Assembly: GCF_001618955.1 (NCBI RefSeq) | Contig: NZ_LVYV01000053.1 | Coordinates: 248,001-312,000 of the forward strand | Reading direction: 5' to 3' | Length of the DNA stretch: 64,000 nt | Origin: Tardiphaga robiniae | GTDB taxonomy: Bacteria > Pseudomonadota > Alphaproteobacteria > Rhizobiales > Xanthobacteraceae | Shown here: one piece after another, positions 18,352 to 29,942 of the stretch | Layout: each line of letters opens with the position of its first letter | Numbering within the stretch: position 1 is the stretch's first letter | The notes under the pieces: generated by a model | The model's input: the letters and a program-made list of their open reading frames with translations, nothing else | What the model was told of the DNA's origin: nothing | Database searches by the model: none | Program-made: the position numbers and the translations under genes

Positions 18352-19152
18352 ATGGCAGCGACACTTCGCAGGCCATTCAATGATAACGAGCACGACGTCG
18401 AACGGAGATTTGCGCCGCGGACGATCCCCGACCAGGTTGCGGAGGAGCTCGGCGCCGAGATCGTCTCCGGCCGTCGCAAAGCGGGCGAGCGTCTTGTCGA
18501 ACTCGACCTGGCGCGCGATTTCGGCGTCAGCCGTGGCCCAATCCGTGAAGCGATCCGCATTCTCGAGCGCCGGCGCCTGGTCGACATCTTTCCGCGGCGC
18601 GGCGCCTATATCAGGCCGCTGTCACTCAAATCGGTGGCTGACCTATTTAATGTCCGCACCGCACTGTCGATGCTAGCAGTGCGCACCATGGCGGCCACGC
18701 CGGTCGAAAGCTTCATCGATACATTGGCGCGCCGCTGCGACGAGTTGAAAGCCGGAGTCGAGATCGATGATCCGATGGCTTTCGCACGCACCACGACGCG
18801 GGCAGTAAAGACCATTGCACGCGGCTCGGGCAACGAACTGCTCGTCGAACTGCTCACCGACCTTGCCAATCAAACCGTATGGGAAACCATATGGAAGACG
18901 CCGCTGGACTATCAGACCCGCGACATCCGCCGACTCAGCGCCGACCTGATGGCGTCGACATTGAAGGCGATCCGGCAGCGCAAGCCGAATGCCGCTGTCG
19001 CACATCTCGGTCAACTGCTGGAAAGTGATCGCGACCGCGCCTTATCCACCCTATCGCGCATTCGCGGAGAGACATTCGACCTGAGTGCACTAACACATAG
19101 CGATGGGCACGGTACTATGCCAGCGGACATTGCGCCCGCTCCGCGCGGGTGA
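18352..19152 (+). CDS. GntR-family regulator (FCD type)
   Basis: A 266-residue regulator. Residues about 25-90 are a winged HTH with the GntR pattern (IPDQVAEELGAEIVSGRRKAGERLVELDLARDFG, then VSRGPIREAIRILE). The C-terminal 150 residues are helical and fit the FCD ligand domain, in which metal and carboxylate ligands bind; the usual metal-binding His residues are not obvious, so it may be an atypical FCD. AGGAGG lies 5 bases before ATG 18352, which is preferred over the upstream ATG at 18331. Divergent from the importer/CoA-ligase operon and adjacent to a perfect palindrome, it most likely represses that operon until an acid or CoA ester binds. Confidence 0.85.
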   Translation: MAATLRRPFNDNEHDVERRFAPRTIPDQVAEELGAEIVSGRRKAGERLVELDLARDFGVSRGPIREAIRILERRRLVDIFPRRGAYIRPLSLKSVADLFNVRTALSMLAVRTMAATPVESFIDTLARRCDELKAGVEIDDPMAFARTTTRAVKTIARGSGNELLVELLTDLANQTVWETIWKTPLDYQTRDIRRLSADLMASTLKAIRQRKPNAAVAHLGQLLESDRDRALSTLSRIRGETFDLSALTHSDGHGTMPADIAPAPRG

Positions 19153-19216
19153 AATTCGACGGGACGGCAGGCTCAGACGGTAGCGACCGCAATTCATCAA
19201 GGCAAAAACGTAAGGT

Positions 19217-19247
19217 GCACACGGGGCGTCAGTAACGCCCCGTGTGC
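19217..19247 (-). terminator. Rho-independent terminator of the RTX gene
   Basis: A perfect 13-bp stem GCACACGGGGCGT / ACGCCCCGTGTGC with a 5-base loop lies just past the RTX stop codon. Read on the minus strand it is followed by ACCTTACGTTTTTG, a T-rich tail. It also separates the RTX gene from the convergent GntR gene. Confidence 0.8.
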
Positions 19248-19258
19248 CATGTCCGCCG

Positions 19259-22200
19259 CTAGACGAAGCGGAAGTCGTCAGCGGTAAGCGACGCCAAGCT
19301 GGTGTTGGCGAGCGTAACTGCGTGGTTTTCATCCAGCGTCACCACGATGCTGCTGCCGACCTGGGCGGTGTGAGACATCACATCGGCATAGTCGGAGAAC
19401 AGATCGCTGGAGAACTGGATGAAGTCCTTGGAAGCCCCGCTCGCGACGAAGTCGGTGATCATATCCTTTCCGAACCCGGCGGCGAACACGAACACATCGG
19501 AGCCGGAGCCGCCGGTCAGAGCATCGTCGCCGATACCGCCGTTGATGATGTCGTTGCCCGAACCGGCGTTGACCTTGTCCGCACCCGCACCGGCCACGAT
19601 GATGTCGTCGCCCGAGCCGGCATCGATGATGTCGTTGCCATCGCCGCCATCGACACTGTCATCGCCGGACCCAGCCTTCAGCGTATCGTTGCCGATGCCG
19701 CCGGACACCACGTCGTCGCCGGAACCGCCGTCGATCGCGTCATCACCAACGCCGCCGCTGAGCGCATCGTCACCCGCACCGCCATTGATGGTGTCGTTGC
19801 CGGCACCGCCATCGAAGGTGTCGTCGCCATTGCCGCCGGTGATCTGATCATTCCCGGCGCCGAACAGGATCGTCTCGATATTGGTGAAGTGATCGGTCCC
19901 GATCCCGGCACCGGTCACCGTTCCAGCGGCGTAGTTGACGGTCAGCGCTCCGGTCGCATCCGACAGGTCGAGCACATCGTAACCTGCTCCGCCGTCGATG
20001 GTGTCGTTACCGGCACCGCCGCGCAGGATGTCGTCGCCATCGCCGCCGTTCAGAACGTCGTTGCCGGCGCCCCCGATCAGCGTGTTGGCACCGCTGGTTC
20101 CGATCAGGAGATCGTCGTAGCCGGTACCGACCGCATTTTCGATATTGCTGAAATGATCGGCGCCTGCGAGATAGCCGGGGTAGTAGGCCAAGCCGGAGGC
20201 GAGATCGACCGTTACCTTAAACGTGATCTGGCTGTAGTCGATCGTGTCGGTGCCGTCGCCACCGTCATAGGTATCGAGACCTCCGGTGCCGACGAACGTG
20301 TCGTTTCCGCTGCCGCCGAACACCAGATCATTGCCGGCAGAACCGGTGATCGCGTCGTCGCCGTCGGTACCCGCCACCACGGCCCAGACCCCATCGGCAA
20401 AGCTGAGCCGCTCGACGTTGCGCAGCGTGTCGATGCCGTCCGGCATGCCATTGCGCAGATCGGTCACCTTGATGGAGCCATCCGCGTTCAACGCGTAGCC
20501 GTGGTTGTTGAACGTTCCCGTGTAGTGGGCGGTATCGAGCCCCTCACCGCCATCGATGCTGTCATTGCCTCCATCACCATGAATGGTGTCAGCTCCAATG
20601 CCGCCGACGATGTCGTCATTGCCGGCGCCGCCCTTGATCAGGTCATTGCCGTCATTGCCGTACAGCGTGTCGTCGTCCGCACCGCCATCGATCTGGTCAT
20701 CGCCGGCACCGGCATAGATGTAGTCATTGCCGTTTCCGCCGCTGAGGATGTCGTTGCCGCCATATGCATAGTCCATGGCCATCGTGTCGCTGCCGTCACC
20801 ACCATCGATCACGAAGCCACCGGCCGAGGTCGAGAGCGCCACGTCATCACCGGCGCCGAGCAGGATCTTGCCGGACACCGTGGCGCCGACATAGAGGTTC
20901 ACCTGATCGTTGCCGGCGCCCATGTCGATCGCCGATCCACCCGTCGCGATGATCGAGCCGGAGTTGTTCAGGGTATCCCTGGCTCCGCCCATCGAGACGC
21001 CACCGATGATTCGACCGGTGCTGTTGTTGCCGACAAAGTCCTCATAGTCGCCAACCAGGTTGATCGCCTCATTGCCGCGCAAGTCAAAGCGGGCGGCGTC
21101 TCCTGCCGACACGCCTTCCGGACCGTGACCATCGCCCTGGATCAGGCCATCATTCACGATCGTGGACACACCCAGCGCATTGCCGTTGCCGGAATTGTCC
21201 ACCTGGATGGCACGACCGTAACCATAGATCTCGCCAGTGGCGCTGTTGACCACGGTGCCACCGCCAATGGCGATGCCTTCGGAGACATTCGGTTCGCCAT
21301 CGTGATAGCCCTCTGCACCGAGGCCGGCGATGCGACCATAGTTGAGGACCTGGACCAGACCGTCGACATCAATGGCGTCGCCATCGGAGTCGGCGAGTTC
21401 TGCCGAGCGGCCTTCCATCGTGCCGTGATTGGTGATGAAGACCTTCTCGGCTTCAGAACCGCCATTGTCGATGTTCACCGCCGAGCCGTTGCGACCGATC
21501 ATCGTGCCTGCGTTGACAACGGTCACGGCATTGTCGCCGGTCACGACATGGCGCGAGCCCTCCATCCAGCCGCCGGCATAGTTGTTGACCTTGCCGCCGG
21601 TATCGCTCTGGAAGTCGATCAGGTCACCTCCACCGACGAAGCCCGGATCGGTCGTGATCGTGCCCCAGTTGTTGACAACCCCGTCATTGCCGGGGCGGAT
21701 CACATCGGTGTCGCTGCCGTACTGGCGGATGATGCCGCCGGCAAGGTTGTTGATCACCGCAGAGGCGTCAGCTCCATCGAAGCTGCGGAAGTCCAGGACG
21801 CGACCGCCCGCTTCCATCACGCCGGCATTGTTGATCGTGAGGGTCGCATCGGCGTGTCCCGCCTGTTGCGGGCTCAGCGCTCCGCGGACAGTGCCGCCTG
21901 TTTCGTTGTTGAAGACCAGCGAGCCCGTCGCACCGATCGTGGTGTTGAGCACGCGGCTCGACCCTTCGATTAGTCCGGCATTATTGACCACAGCGGCGCC
22001 ACCGCCCGACCAGGTGATGGCGGTGCCGGCGATCAGCCTGCCGCCAGCCTCAACGGAAAGCAGATCGCTGTTATCGACAACTACATTGCTGGTGAGCGTA
22101 GCGGCGCCCTTGACGGTAACCGAAGAGTAGTCGCTGGCAGCAACCGACCAGGTACCTTCGCTCACCACCAGATTTTCGACGTTGACGACGATGTTGCTGG

Positions 22201-25200
22201 TGTCGATGCCGCCGGTCGCGGAGCCCACCAGTTTCAGGGTGTCATTGCCGTTACCGCCGTCGATCAATGCCGGCGCATAGTCGTCGGTCGAGACCTCGAT
22301 GACGTCGTCGCCTTCGCCGCCATACGCGATGTCGCCCTCGCCGGCGACCAGCCGATCGTTGCCGCCATCGCCTTCCAGCGTGTCATAGCCTTCGCCGCCG
22401 TCGAGGGTGTCGTCGCCGTTGCCGCCGGAAAGCGTGTCGTCTCCTTCGCCGCCCGCGAGAACGTCGTTGCCAGCATCGCCGCTGAGGGCGTCGTCACCCT
22501 CGCCACCGGCGAGCGTATCATTCCCCGCACCGCCGAGCAGCGTATCGTCGCCTTCGCCGCCGTCGAGGTTATCATCACCGCCAAGACCTGTCAGCGTGTC
22601 ATCGCCCTCGCCGCCGGAGATCGTATCGTTGCCGAGTGCGCCGGTGAGGATGTTGTCATCGTCGTCGCCGACCAGCACGATCGGCTGCACGGAGAGCACC
22701 GTATCCGACCGATAGTCGAGGTTCTGGATTCGTGTGTCATGCGCGCGGTCGGTGTCGAGGACATCGTAGGCCGTTTCGGAATAGTGCGCCGCGAGATATT
22801 CGGCGAATGCGTCCTGTTCGGTGCCTTCAGCCGCGAAGTTGGCCACCTGACCAGCATCGGGCACGAGACTCGGAGACAGGTTCACAACATTGGCAAAGCC
22901 CGGATTGGCCGCAATGAAGCTCGCGAACGGATAGCCGTCGCCGCCCGTGAGCAGGAAGCTCAGCGTCACGACCCGGATCGCCATGTCGGCGTTGACGACG
23001 AGTTCACCGTTCTCGACCAGAACAAGGACGGGATTGCCGTTCTCGTCGATCAGCGCAGCTGACTGAATGCGGTTGCCGGCCGGGCTGTCCTTGTCGAAGG
23101 AGTAAGCGATACCGCCAACCTGAGCGAACTGACCGGGGGTGGCGCCATTCGCAGTCGCGGCCACCGCATGCTCCAGTACCGTCAGCAACTGTGTTGCCGT
23201 CACGGTAACCATGGACAGGGCATTGTTGAAGCGCAGCGAGTTGGCGATATCGAGCTGCGAGATGTCGCCCTCTTCCTTGCCGACACCGGGATTGGCCGAT
23301 GGCGGGTTTTCCTGAGCGACGCCGCCCACTGCGGAGACGCTGCCGATCGAATCGCGGACACCGCCGCCATTCTTGATCGAGACCATCACCGTCGCATCGG
23401 CCTTCTGGGCGTACCAGAGATTGGCGTCGGCCGTGAGGTCGCCCAGATTGGTCTCCTCGGTGCGGACCTCGCCGCGACGGCCTTCCAGATAGACATTGGT
23501 ACTGCCGAACAGATTGCCGTCCTGAGCGTCGATCACATTGCCGACCCCCTGGGCGATGTCGTTGACGAGATCGCCCTTGCTGCCTTCCGCAAACGGATTG
23601 GCATCCGCCGCATCGATATCGCCGTCACCGTCGACGTCGATGACGTCGTCATAAAGATCGGCGACCTCTTCGTCAGTGGTCGCATAAGCACCGCTGACAT
23701 TCGGATCGACACTTCCCGCGGTAACGTTGCCATTGGCGTCGAAATCGACCACCAGCCGGCCGACATAGGAGTATTCGCCGTCAGTATTGACGATCAGCGT
23801 GGTATTGCCGTCGGCATTATGGGTCACGATCGGGTAAGTGCCATCGGCGGTGTCGCCGGGACGCAGCGTATCCTGCGCATCGGCAAGCAGCGTGTTCGAT
23901 CCGCCCGAGATGATGATGTCGACGCCGTGCAGCAACGGTGCAAGCGCCTGCTCGAACGCGATCTGCTGGAGATGGCTGACCAGGATGATCTTGTTGATAC
24001 CCTGGGCGATCAGGCTGTCGATAGTTGGCTGCAGGATCGCAGCAAGTGCGGCCATGTCGTCAACATCGTCGCCGATCACCTCGACGCCGCCGGTCGAAGA
24101 AATGCTTTCGACGATCTGAGTGGTGGCGCCCACCACGCCGATCTTTTCGCCGCCCTCCTCGATGATGGTCGCAGGCGCGATCTTCTTGCCTATGCCGGCA
24201 GCCGGCGGGAAGCCGGAATAGTTGTCAGCGTTCTGGATGAGGTTGGTGTAGAGGCCGGCAAGATTGGGATCGCCTGAGAAATCCAGATTGGCAGATAGAA
24301 GGGGGAACTGTGCGCCCGGGAAGCCGGCGGTTTGCCGAATGATCGCTGCGAGCGGGTTTGTGCCTGCGTCGAATTCGTGATTTCCGATCGCCGAGGCCTG
24401 CACGCCGATGATGTTCAGCATCGAGATGTCGGCACTACCGAAGCCCGGCGTGATGTTCAGCGTGCCGCTGGCAAGACCGTAATAGGTCTCGAGCGCGGTC
24501 TCATACACTTCCTTCAACGAGGCGTCGCTGCCGGCGCTGAAGAACGGGCTGGGGATGAAGTTGTCGCCCGACGACAGCGTGATCGAATTCGCCTGTGTTT
24601 CTTCGAGGTAATCGACGATGGCGGCGAAATTGCCCGCGCGATCGACCGCATCGAGACCGGCCTCGAAATCCGACGCATGCAGGATCTGCAGCCTGTAGGT
24701 CGACGGCGTCTGGTTCTGGTTCAGATCGAGGCCAACGATGACCGGATCGTGGTCGGAAACGCGGACATTCGTATCGGCATCGAAGATCGCCGGATCGCGC
24801 GAAAAGTCCGTGTTGTAGTCGAGGGCATCGGCCTCATCGGCATTGATGTGCCAAGTAGTGACGCCAGTAACCTGCGACGACAGGCTGTCATTCGCGAACG
24901 CGTAATCGAGGGTGCCGGTCTGACCGTCGAAGACGTAGGAATAGGCGTCGTTCTCCCGGCCATGCAGGTTCTCATAGCCTGCGTTCTCGATGATGCCCGT
25001 TGCCTGCTCCTTGGCGTAGCTGTTGAAATCGCCGAGCATCAGCACGTCGCTGTCGCCGGAACCGGTCGGGTCGCTATTGGCCCAAGCGGTGAGTGCAGTC
25101 GCCGCGAGTTCGCGCTGGTTCTGCCAGTTGCCCTGGCCGTCACTTTGGTCAGCGTCGAGGCCGGTGCCGGTGCCGCTCTTGGATTTGAGGTGGTTGGCGA

Positions 25201-27592
25201 TTGCGGTGAAAGTTTCTCCAGTGGCGATCTGCTCGAACGTCACCGCGAGCGCATTGCGGCTGGTATTCGCGCCGTCGAAGATGTGCCCGATGGTGCTCTG
25301 GCTCAGTAGGCCAGAAAGCCCGAGTCCAGGCAGATCGGCATCGTTGAGGATCGCGACCGTCGTCCCGTCCGCGATTTTCACATCCGCGGTCTTGTAGATG
25401 AAGCCGACCGCGATGGCATCACCACCAACAAACTGCTGACCGGGATTGACCCAGGCATAGGTGCCGGGACCCGCAGCGGCATTGAGCTGGCCAACCAGAT
25501 ATTCGATCGCATTGCCCGACGAGCCGGGAAGAAAATCGTTCTCAAGCTCGGTCAGCGCCAGCACGTCGACATTCATTGCAAGAATGGTATCGACGAGCTT
25601 GCCGGTCTGACGGGAGAATTCGACGGAGTCGTTGGCGCCGCGCGGCTCCTGGCCGATGGCGGTGCTGGCGCCATCGTCCAGCGTCTTGAAGAAATTCAGG
25701 ACGTTGAAGCTTGCGACCTGGAGCGTACCTCCGACATCGTCGGGAGCAGCAGTCCGCGGCGCGGCGCCGTCGTCGAATGTATTGGTGCCGTTCTCGACCG
25801 AGCGGACCCGCCAGGTCGCGCCGGAGGCGGCGTTTCCGGCCCATTGATAGTCCAGCACGCCGGTCAGACCGGTGATCGTATCGCCCATCCGCGGCGCGGT
25901 GGCGGTGTTGTAGGTCGGGCCGAAGCCGTCGAGATTGCTGATAGCCGCGTTCTGGGCGTTCAGGCCGTCATCATAGGTGATGGTGCGCGAACCGAGTTCG
26001 GCAAGATAGACCTGGTAGGCTGCAGCGTCCGGCGCATTTTCCTGCGTGAACTGGGCCGGGCGATCGCCTGCCACCAGCTTGATTTCATTGAAGCGATCGA
26101 GGTTGAATTGCTCGGTGATGACGAGCGTCTCTGGCAGCGTGACCAGCATGCCCTCATAGGCTTCGAGGTTCGGCTGATAGTCGCCGTCCTGGCTCAGCGT
26201 GGTGCCGGCGCCCGGGAGATCGATCACGGTCGCCATCGTGCCGATGTCGGCAACCGCGCCCGCTTCAACCACGGAAATGTTGGTCGCGGTGAGTTCGGTG
26301 AGACCGAAATACTCGCTGATCGAGCCGGTGACACGGACACGGTCGCCGACGGCCACATCACCGTTGCCGCCGAATACGAAGATGGCTTCGGAGGTCAGGA
26401 CATTACCGTCGGAGTCAGTTACCTCTTCCTGAACATAGAAGCCGTTCAGATTGCGGCTGTTGTCGCCGTCCCCGTTCTGGAAATCGCCGACGACGATGGC
26501 TTCGACAGTGACCGTCTGGCCGACCATTCCGCTGGTGGCGCCCGTGCCCTGGATGGCGCTGATCTTGGTGATCGCAACATCATCATTGACGATGGTGCCG
26601 GTGGCTTGTGCAGTGCCGATCGTGGTCGCCACGGCGGCGGAATTGGAAGCGCTCTGAAGCGTCAGCGTGAAATTTTCATTCGGCTCGCTGGTGGTGTCAC
26701 CGGCGACCATAACGGTCACCGTTGCCGATCCCTGCCCAGCCGGAATCACGCCGCTAAAGCTGCTCGGCACGCTTCCAACGAAGTCTGATGCGTCGGTCTG
26801 CGCAGAGGCAATCGTTCCGGAGAATGAGACATCGCCATCGGTGCCACCGCTGCGCTCAACAGTGAATTGATAGACCGTCGAGCCGCTATTGCCCTCGTCA
26901 TGCGAGACCGACACCGTGCCTGCAGAAAAGCCGACGGTCTGGCCTACGACCGGGGTGCTGGCGTTGCTCGTGACGCGGATATCGTCGATCCCGACCCACT
27001 CGTCATTGCCACCGGCATTGGCGGTGAGGATCCGGACCTGCAAGTCCGCGTGACCATTGACTTCGGACGGCAGCAGCAAATTGAAAGGCGTCACTTGAGT
27101 TGCGGCATTCGCGGTGGTGACGTCGGCAGCGTAGCCACCCGTCACATTCGTCCAGGACCCGGTGGAACCGATCCGGTACTGCACGGCAATCGGCTGGGTC
27201 GCGTCGTCCACGCTGCCGTCGAGATCGCGCGCATTGAAAGTCAGTCGCACATTATCGCGGCCACTCGCATCGAGATAAAGCACGAGGCTCGGCGCGTCGG
27301 CAGTACCCGAGCCGTTCAGCGCAATGGTCGGATTGGCAATTGCGAATTCCGCAACGCCACCGTTGGTAACAGAATTCGGGGCGGTCTGATTGGCGATCAC
27401 ATCGACAGCGCCGAGCCCAGCGCCGGTCAATGTCCGCGGATCGGTGCCAGTTGGCGAACCAGCGTTGATGTCACCGAGATAGCCGACGATCGATGGAACG
27501 GAAGACCAATTGTCATCGGCGCTGATCGCGCCAGCATTGGACCAATCCTGGACGAGATCGCTAACGGCAAGAGCGTGATATGTCGTTGACAT
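19259..27592 (-). CDS. Giant type I-secreted RTX protein: Calx-beta, ExeM-like nuclease, 5'-nucleotidase, RTX and passenger-like repeats
   Basis: A 2777-residue secreted protein. Approximate layout: 1-200 carbohydrate-binding-like beta domain; 213-334 Calx-beta; 337-604 OB-like region of ExeM/NucH nucleases; 624-964 endonuclease/exonuclease/phosphatase domain ([22 protein letters not shown]); 965-1280 metallophosphoesterase (ILHASD, SSGDNF, GNHEFD); 1360-1604 5'-nucleotidase C-terminal domain ([23 protein letters not shown]); 1638-1767 first RTX nonapeptide block; 1797-2237 Asn-Asn/Gly-rich passenger-like repeats ([19 protein letters not shown]-like units); 2237-2700 further RTX blocks; last 77 residues a type I signal ending DFRFV. 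It probably degrades extracellular DNA and dephosphorylates nucleotides outside the cell, with Ca2+-driven folding. The ATG at 27592 (GGAAG upstream) is preferred over 27643. Its exporter genes are divergent at 28158. Confidence 0.9.
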   Translation of the reverse strand: MSTTYHALAVSDLVQDWSNAGAISADDNWSSVPSIVGYLGDINAGSPTGTDPRTLTGAGLGAVDVIANQTAPNSVTNGGVAEFAIANPTIALNGSGTADAPSLVLYLDASGRDNVRLTFNARDLDGSVDDATQPIAVQYRIGSTGSWTNVTGGYAADVTTANAATQVTPFNLLLPSEVNGHADLQVRILTANAGGNDEWVGIDDIRVTSNASTPVVGQTVGFSAGTVSVSHDEGNSGSTVYQFTVERSGGTDGDVSFSGTIASAQTDASDFVGSVPSSFSGVIPAGQGSATVTVMVAGDTTSEPNENFTLTLQSASNSAAVATTIGTAQATGTIVNDDVAITKISAIQGTGATSGMVGQTVTVEAIVVGDFQNGDGDNSRNLNGFYVQEEVTDSDGNVLTSEAIFVFGGNGDVAVGDRVRVTGSISEYFGLTELTATNISVVEAGAVADIGTMATVIDLPGAGTTLSQDGDYQPNLEAYEGMLVTLPETLVITEQFNLDRFNEIKLVAGDRPAQFTQENAPDAAAYQVYLAELGSRTITYDDGLNAQNAAISNLDGFGPTYNTATAPRMGDTITGLTGVLDYQWAGNAASGATWRVRSVENGTNTFDDGAAPRTAAPDDVGGTLQVASFNVLNFFKTLDDGASTAIGQEPRGANDSVEFSRQTGKLVDTILAMNVDVLALTELENDFLPGSSGNAIEYLVGQLNAAAGPGTYAWVNPGQQFVGGDAIAVGFIYKTADVKIADGTTVAILNDADLPGLGLSGLLSQSTIGHIFDGANTSRNALAVTFEQIATGETFTAIANHLKSKSGTGTGLDADQSDGQGNWQNQRELAATALTAWANSDPTGSGDSDVLMLGDFNSYAKEQATGIIENAGYENLHGRENDAYSYVFDGQTGTLDYAFANDSLSSQVTGVTTWHINADEADALDYNTDFSRDPAIFDADTNVRVSDHDPVIVGLDLNQNQTPSTYRLQILHASDFEAGLDAVDRAGNFAAIVDYLEETQANSITLSSGDNFIPSPFFSAGSDASLKEVYETALETYYGLASGTLNITPGFGSADISMLNIIGVQASAIGNHEFDAGTNPLAAIIRQTAGFPGAQFPLLSANLDFSGDPNLAGLYTNLIQNADNYSGFPPAAGIGKKIAPATIIEEGGEKIGVVGATTQIVESISSTGGVEVIGDDVDDMAALAAILQPTIDSLIAQGINKIILVSHLQQIAFEQALAPLLHGVDIIISGGSNTLLADAQDTLRPGDTADGTYPIVTHNADGNTTLIVNTDGEYSYVGRLVVDFDANGNVTAGSVDPNVSGAYATTDEEVADLYDDVIDVDGDGDIDAADANPFAEGSKGDLVNDIAQGVGNVIDAQDGNLFGSTNVYLEGRRGEVRTEETNLGDLTADANLWYAQKADATVMVSIKNGGGVRDSIGSVSAVGGVAQENPPSANPGVGKEEGDISQLDIANSLRFNNALSMVTVTATQLLTVLEHAVAATANGATPGQFAQVGGIAYSFDKDSPAGNRIQSAALIDENGNPVLVLVENGELVVNADMAIRVVTLSFLLTGGDGYPFASFIAANPGFANVVNLSPSLVPDAGQVANFAAEGTEQDAFAEYLAAHYSETAYDVLDTDRAHDTRIQNLDYRSDTVLSVQPIVLVGDDDDNILTGALGNDTISGGEGDDTLTGLGGDDNLDGGEGDDTLLGGAGNDTLAGGEGDDALSGDAGNDVLAGGEGDDTLSGGNGDDTLDGGEGYDTLEGDGGNDRLVAGEGDIAYGGEGDDVIEVSTDDYAPALIDGGNGNDTLKLVGSATGGIDTSNIVVNVENLVVSEGTWSVAASDYSSVTVKGAATLTSNVVVDNSDLLSVEAGGRLIAGTAITWSGGGAAVVNNAGLIEGSSRVLNTTIGATGSLVFNNETGGTVRGALSPQQAGHADATLTINNAGVMEAGGRVLDFRSFDGADASAVINNLAGGIIRQYGSDTDVIRPGNDGVVNNWGTITTDPGFVGGGDLIDFQSDTGGKVNNYAGGWMEGSRHVVTGDNAVTVVNAGTMIGRNGSAVNIDNGGSEAEKVFITNHGTMEGRSAELADSDGDAIDVDGLVQVLNYGRIAGLGAEGYHDGEPNVSEGIAIGGGTVVNSATGEIYGYGRAIQVDNSGNGNALGVSTIVNDGLIQGDGHGPEGVSAGDAARFDLRGNEAINLVGDYEDFVGNNSTGRIIGGVSMGGARDTLNNSGSIIATGGSAIDMGAGNDQVNLYVGATVSGKILLGAGDDVALSTSAGGFVIDGGDGSDTMAMDYAYGGNDILSGGNGNDYIYAGAGDDQIDGGADDDTLYGNDGNDLIKGGAGNDDIVGGIGADTIHGDGGNDSIDGGEGLDTAHYTGTFNNHGYALNADGSIKVTDLRNGMPDGIDTLRNVERLSFADGVWAVVAGTDGDDAITGSAGNDLVFGGSGNDTFVGTGGLDTYDGGDGTDTIDYSQITFKVTVDLASGLAYYPGYLAGADHFSNIENAVGTGYDDLLIGTSGANTLIGGAGNDVLNGGDGDDILRGGAGNDTIDGGAGYDVLDLSDATGALTVNYAAGTVTGAGIGTDHFTNIETILFGAGNDQITGGNGDDTFDGGAGNDTINGGAGDDALSGGVGDDAIDGGSGDDVVSGGIGNDTLKAGSGDDSVDGGDGNDIIDAGSGDDIIVAGAGADKVNAGSGNDIINGGIGDDALTGGSGSDVFVFAAGFGKDMITDFVASGASKDFIQFSSDLFSDYADVMSHTAQVGSSIVVTLDENHAVTLANTSLASLTADDFRFV
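19490..20760 (-). repeat. RTX nonapeptide repeat blocks 2-5
   Basis: Several runs of the G-G-x-G-x-D-x-L/I-x nonapeptide (20760-20520, 20380-20250, 20120-19980 and 19870-19500), separated by non-repeat beta linkers containing NVERLSF-, NIENAV- and NIETILF-type strands. They precede the C-terminal secretion signal, the usual place for RTX blocks. Confidence 0.9.
22290..22680 (-). repeat. RTX nonapeptide repeat block 1
   Basis: About 13 tandem units of the Ca2+-binding pattern G-G-x-G-x-D-x-L-x are encoded (such as [20 protein letters not shown]). At DNA level the complement reads as repeated TCGTCGCCTTCGCCGCC. It joins the nucleotidase part to the passenger-like repeats. Confidence 0.9.
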
Positions 27593-28157
27593 GAAATCTG
27601 CTTCCATCTTTGAGGCACGCGTCGAACATCGCTCGCTCCGCAAATGCGAAGACGCGCGACCGACCGCCTGTTGGTTAACGAAAAGTTAATGCGCCGGATG
27701 TAGCCACGTCGATTTAACAGCCGCATGACTGGTTTCTTACGTCGCAGTGAAGCCCCGCGCCGACCGCTCTTTTTGCTCGACTATACAAAGGCGACACAGA
27801 AAATCGCGACATCGTGCCACACCCGCAGGAGTGCAAAGCGTTGCGCGTTGCTACACCTCGGATTGGTAGCACCTTGCATCGAAGGACGATGGAAATGATC
27901 GAGCGACACTGAATTCGGACTCCCCAACGATCACACGGCAAACAACGGCCGAAGTTCACGCACGCAACGCGCAAGAACAAATGTGTTTGCTGTTGCAATG
28001 TCTTGCCGCGCAACATCGCTCACAATTCGTGTGGCCGATCGCGCGACTGCAACATTGCACGCGCACGCAGTCCACGCGCTGTCACGCAGTTGACGCTGAA
28101 GCCAGATAACGAACTCGATCGGCGCGCATCGCTGTCGCTTACTGGCCCAGGTGAAAT
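27593..28157. promoter_or_regulatory. Divergent intergenic region between RTX protein and its exporter
   Basis: 565 bases without a convincing gene. It must carry promoters for the RTX gene (minus) and exporter operon (plus). A small dyad TTAAC-GAAAA-GTTAA lies at about 27674-27688, on the RTX side. Two near-complementary segments, TTGCAATGT (about 27992) and ACATTGCA (about 28051), are noted without assignment. No terminator or RNA gene is visible. Confidence 0.5.
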
Positions 28158-29936
28158 ATGACCGCAGCATTTTCGGCAGACAAAGCAGCCGGATCGAGAC
28201 ACCGAGACCTTCCAAGCGCTGCTCTCGCTTCTTGTCGCAGCGCATTCCTGTCTGTCGGGTTGTTCTCCGCCGTGGTCAACATCCTGATGCTGACCGGATC
28301 CATTTACATGCTGCAGGTCTATGACCGCGTCATTCCCTCACGCAGCATTCCTACTCTCGTATCGCTGTCGGTTATCGTAATTGCGATCTACGCTGTGCAG
28401 GGTGTATTCGACTGGCTGCGCCAGCGTATCCTGACACGCATCGGAGCTGCACTTGATGGCGCATTGTGGGAGCCGGTGAATTCCGCCATTCTGCGATCAC
28501 CTTTGAAGTCCAGCCGCGGCGGCGGTGTTCAACTCGCGCATGATCTGGATTCAGTACGCGGGTTCCTGTCCGGCCTCGGGCCGACGACCCTGTTCGATCT
28601 GCCGTGGATGCCGCTATATCTCGCCGGATGCTTCCTGCTGCATCCGTATCTTGGATGGACCCTGGTCGGCGGCGCAACCATTCTGTTCGGCATTGCTCTT
28701 CTCACGGAAATTCTGACGCGGAAGCCCACACAAGAAGCATCCCGCAATGCCGCCATACGCAACATCCAGCTGGAGGGGGGCCGCCGCAATGCCGAGGTCG
28801 TCGCCGCCCTCGGCATGGAGCGACGAGTCATCTCACGCATCGGCGCAGCCAATGCCGATCAGATCGCTGCTCAGCAGCACGGTTCCGATATTGCCGGTGC
28901 ACTTGGCACGCTGTCGAAGACCCTGCGGTTCATCTTGCAATCGGCATTGCTCGGATTAGGCGCTTGGCTGGTAATCGAAGGACAGGCCAGCAGTGGTGTC
29001 ATGATTGCCTCCTCGATCATGGGCAGCCGTGCGCTGGCTCCCGTCGAACTGGCGATCTCGGTTTGGCGTCCTTTCGTCGGCGCCCGTCAGGCCTGGCAGC
29101 GGTTACGCGATGCGCTGTCGTCTCAAGACGAGAGCCCTTCTGCCATTGCGCCAGAACGTGCTCAGCACATTCTCACGGTCGATCAGGTTTTCATTGCCGC
29201 GCCGGGTGGTACCAAGGCCATCGTTCAGAATGCCACGTTCCAACTTAAAGCCGGCCAGGCTGTTGGAATCATCGGACCGTCGGCGTCAGGAAAATCCACA
29301 TTGGCGCGTGCGCTGGTCGGGATCTGGCCTGCAGCGCGCGGCGAGATCCGCCTCGATGGCGCAACCCTCGACCAGTGGCCCGCCGAAATTCGGGGCGGCT
29401 TGATGGGCTATTTGCCGCAAGACGTCGAACTGTTCGACGGCACGGTGGCTGAGAACATTGCCCGCTTCGATCCGGAGATGGATGGACCGACCGTCATTGC
29501 CGCCGCGAAAGCCGCCGGTGCCTATGACATGATCCTCAACCTGCCAAAGGGCTTCGAAATGCGGATCGGGGAAGCCGGCGCTGCCCTCTCGGGTGGGCAG
29601 CGCCAACGGGTAGCGCTTGCACGTGCGCTCTATAGGGACCCGTTCATGGTGGTGCTCGACGAACCGAATGCCAATCTCGACGTCGAAGGCGACGCTGCGT
29701 TGACTCAGGCAATCAAGGGCGTACGTGGGCGCGGCGGAATCGCCATCATCGTCGCGCACCGCCCGGCGGCTCTTGCCGGGGTCGATCTCGTGATGACAAT
29801 GGCCAATGGCCAGGTCCAGGCATTCGGTCCGAAGGACGAAATCCTGCGCAAGGCGCTTGCCTCGCAACATCCCGCAAACCAGGTAGCGCCGCAGCCAGTG
29901 CATGAAGTCCGCATGACTGCTGACGGCAGAGGCTGA
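28158..29936 (+). CDS. Type I secretion ABC transporter (PrtD type)
   Basis: A 592-residue half-transporter with an N-terminal membrane domain of about six helices (residues 25-300) and a C-terminal ATPase: Walker A GPSASGKST, signature LSGGQRQRV, Walker B FMVVLDEPNANLD. There is no N-terminal C39 peptidase-like domain, which matches the PrtD/AprD branch that exports RTX proteins by a C-terminal signal. AGGTGAAAT precedes ATG 28158. The membrane-fusion gene follows 6 bases later. The obvious substrate is the RTX protein encoded divergently; the outer-membrane TolC-type partner is not in the window. Confidence 0.92.
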   Translation: MTAAFSADKAAGSRHRDLPSAALASCRSAFLSVGLFSAVVNILMLTGSIYMLQVYDRVIPSRSIPTLVSLSVIVIAIYAVQGVFDWLRQRILTRIGAALDGALWEPVNSAILRSPLKSSRGGGVQLAHDLDSVRGFLSGLGPTTLFDLPWMPLYLAGCFLLHPYLGWTLVGGATILFGIALLTEILTRKPTQEASRNAAIRNIQLEGGRRNAEVVAALGMERRVISRIGAANADQIAAQQHGSDIAGALGTLSKTLRFILQSALLGLGAWLVIEGQASSGVMIASSIMGSRALAPVELAISVWRPFVGARQAWQRLRDALSSQDESPSAIAPERAQHILTVDQVFIAAPGGTKAIVQNATFQLKAGQAVGIIGPSASGKSTLARALVGIWPAARGEIRLDGATLDQWPAEIRGGLMGYLPQDVELFDGTVAENIARFDPEMDGPTVIAAAKAAGAYDMILNLPKGFEMRIGEAGAALSGGQRQRVALARALYRDPFMVVLDEPNANLDVEGDAALTQAIKGVRGRGGIAIIVAHRPAALAGVDLVMTMANGQVQAFGPKDEILRKALASQHPANQVAPQPVHEVRMTADGRG

Positions 29937-29942
29937 GGAAAC

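Noticed and set aside
19244-21973. Long plus-strand frame of 909 codons opposite the RTX gene
   Set aside because: It consists of a repeated VV-A-x-A-x-I-D pattern that is the complement of the RTX nonapeptide codons; there is no ribosome site and the other strand is a coherent secreted protein.
19490-22690. Regular direct repeats that could be mistaken for a CRISPR array
   Set aside because: Period is 27 bases or multiples and in frame with RTX nonapeptides; there are no unique spacers of constant length and no cas genes.
23168-24277. Further plus-strand frames of several hundred codons opposite the nuclease-nucleotidase
   Set aside because: Codon-bias shadow; the peptides are His/Arg/Asp rich and match no fold, while the minus strand holds conserved catalytic motifs.
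27593-28157. Small RNA or riboswitch in the RTX/exporter divergent gap
   Set aside because: Only short, weak complementary segments are present and no known conserved aptamer is visible.
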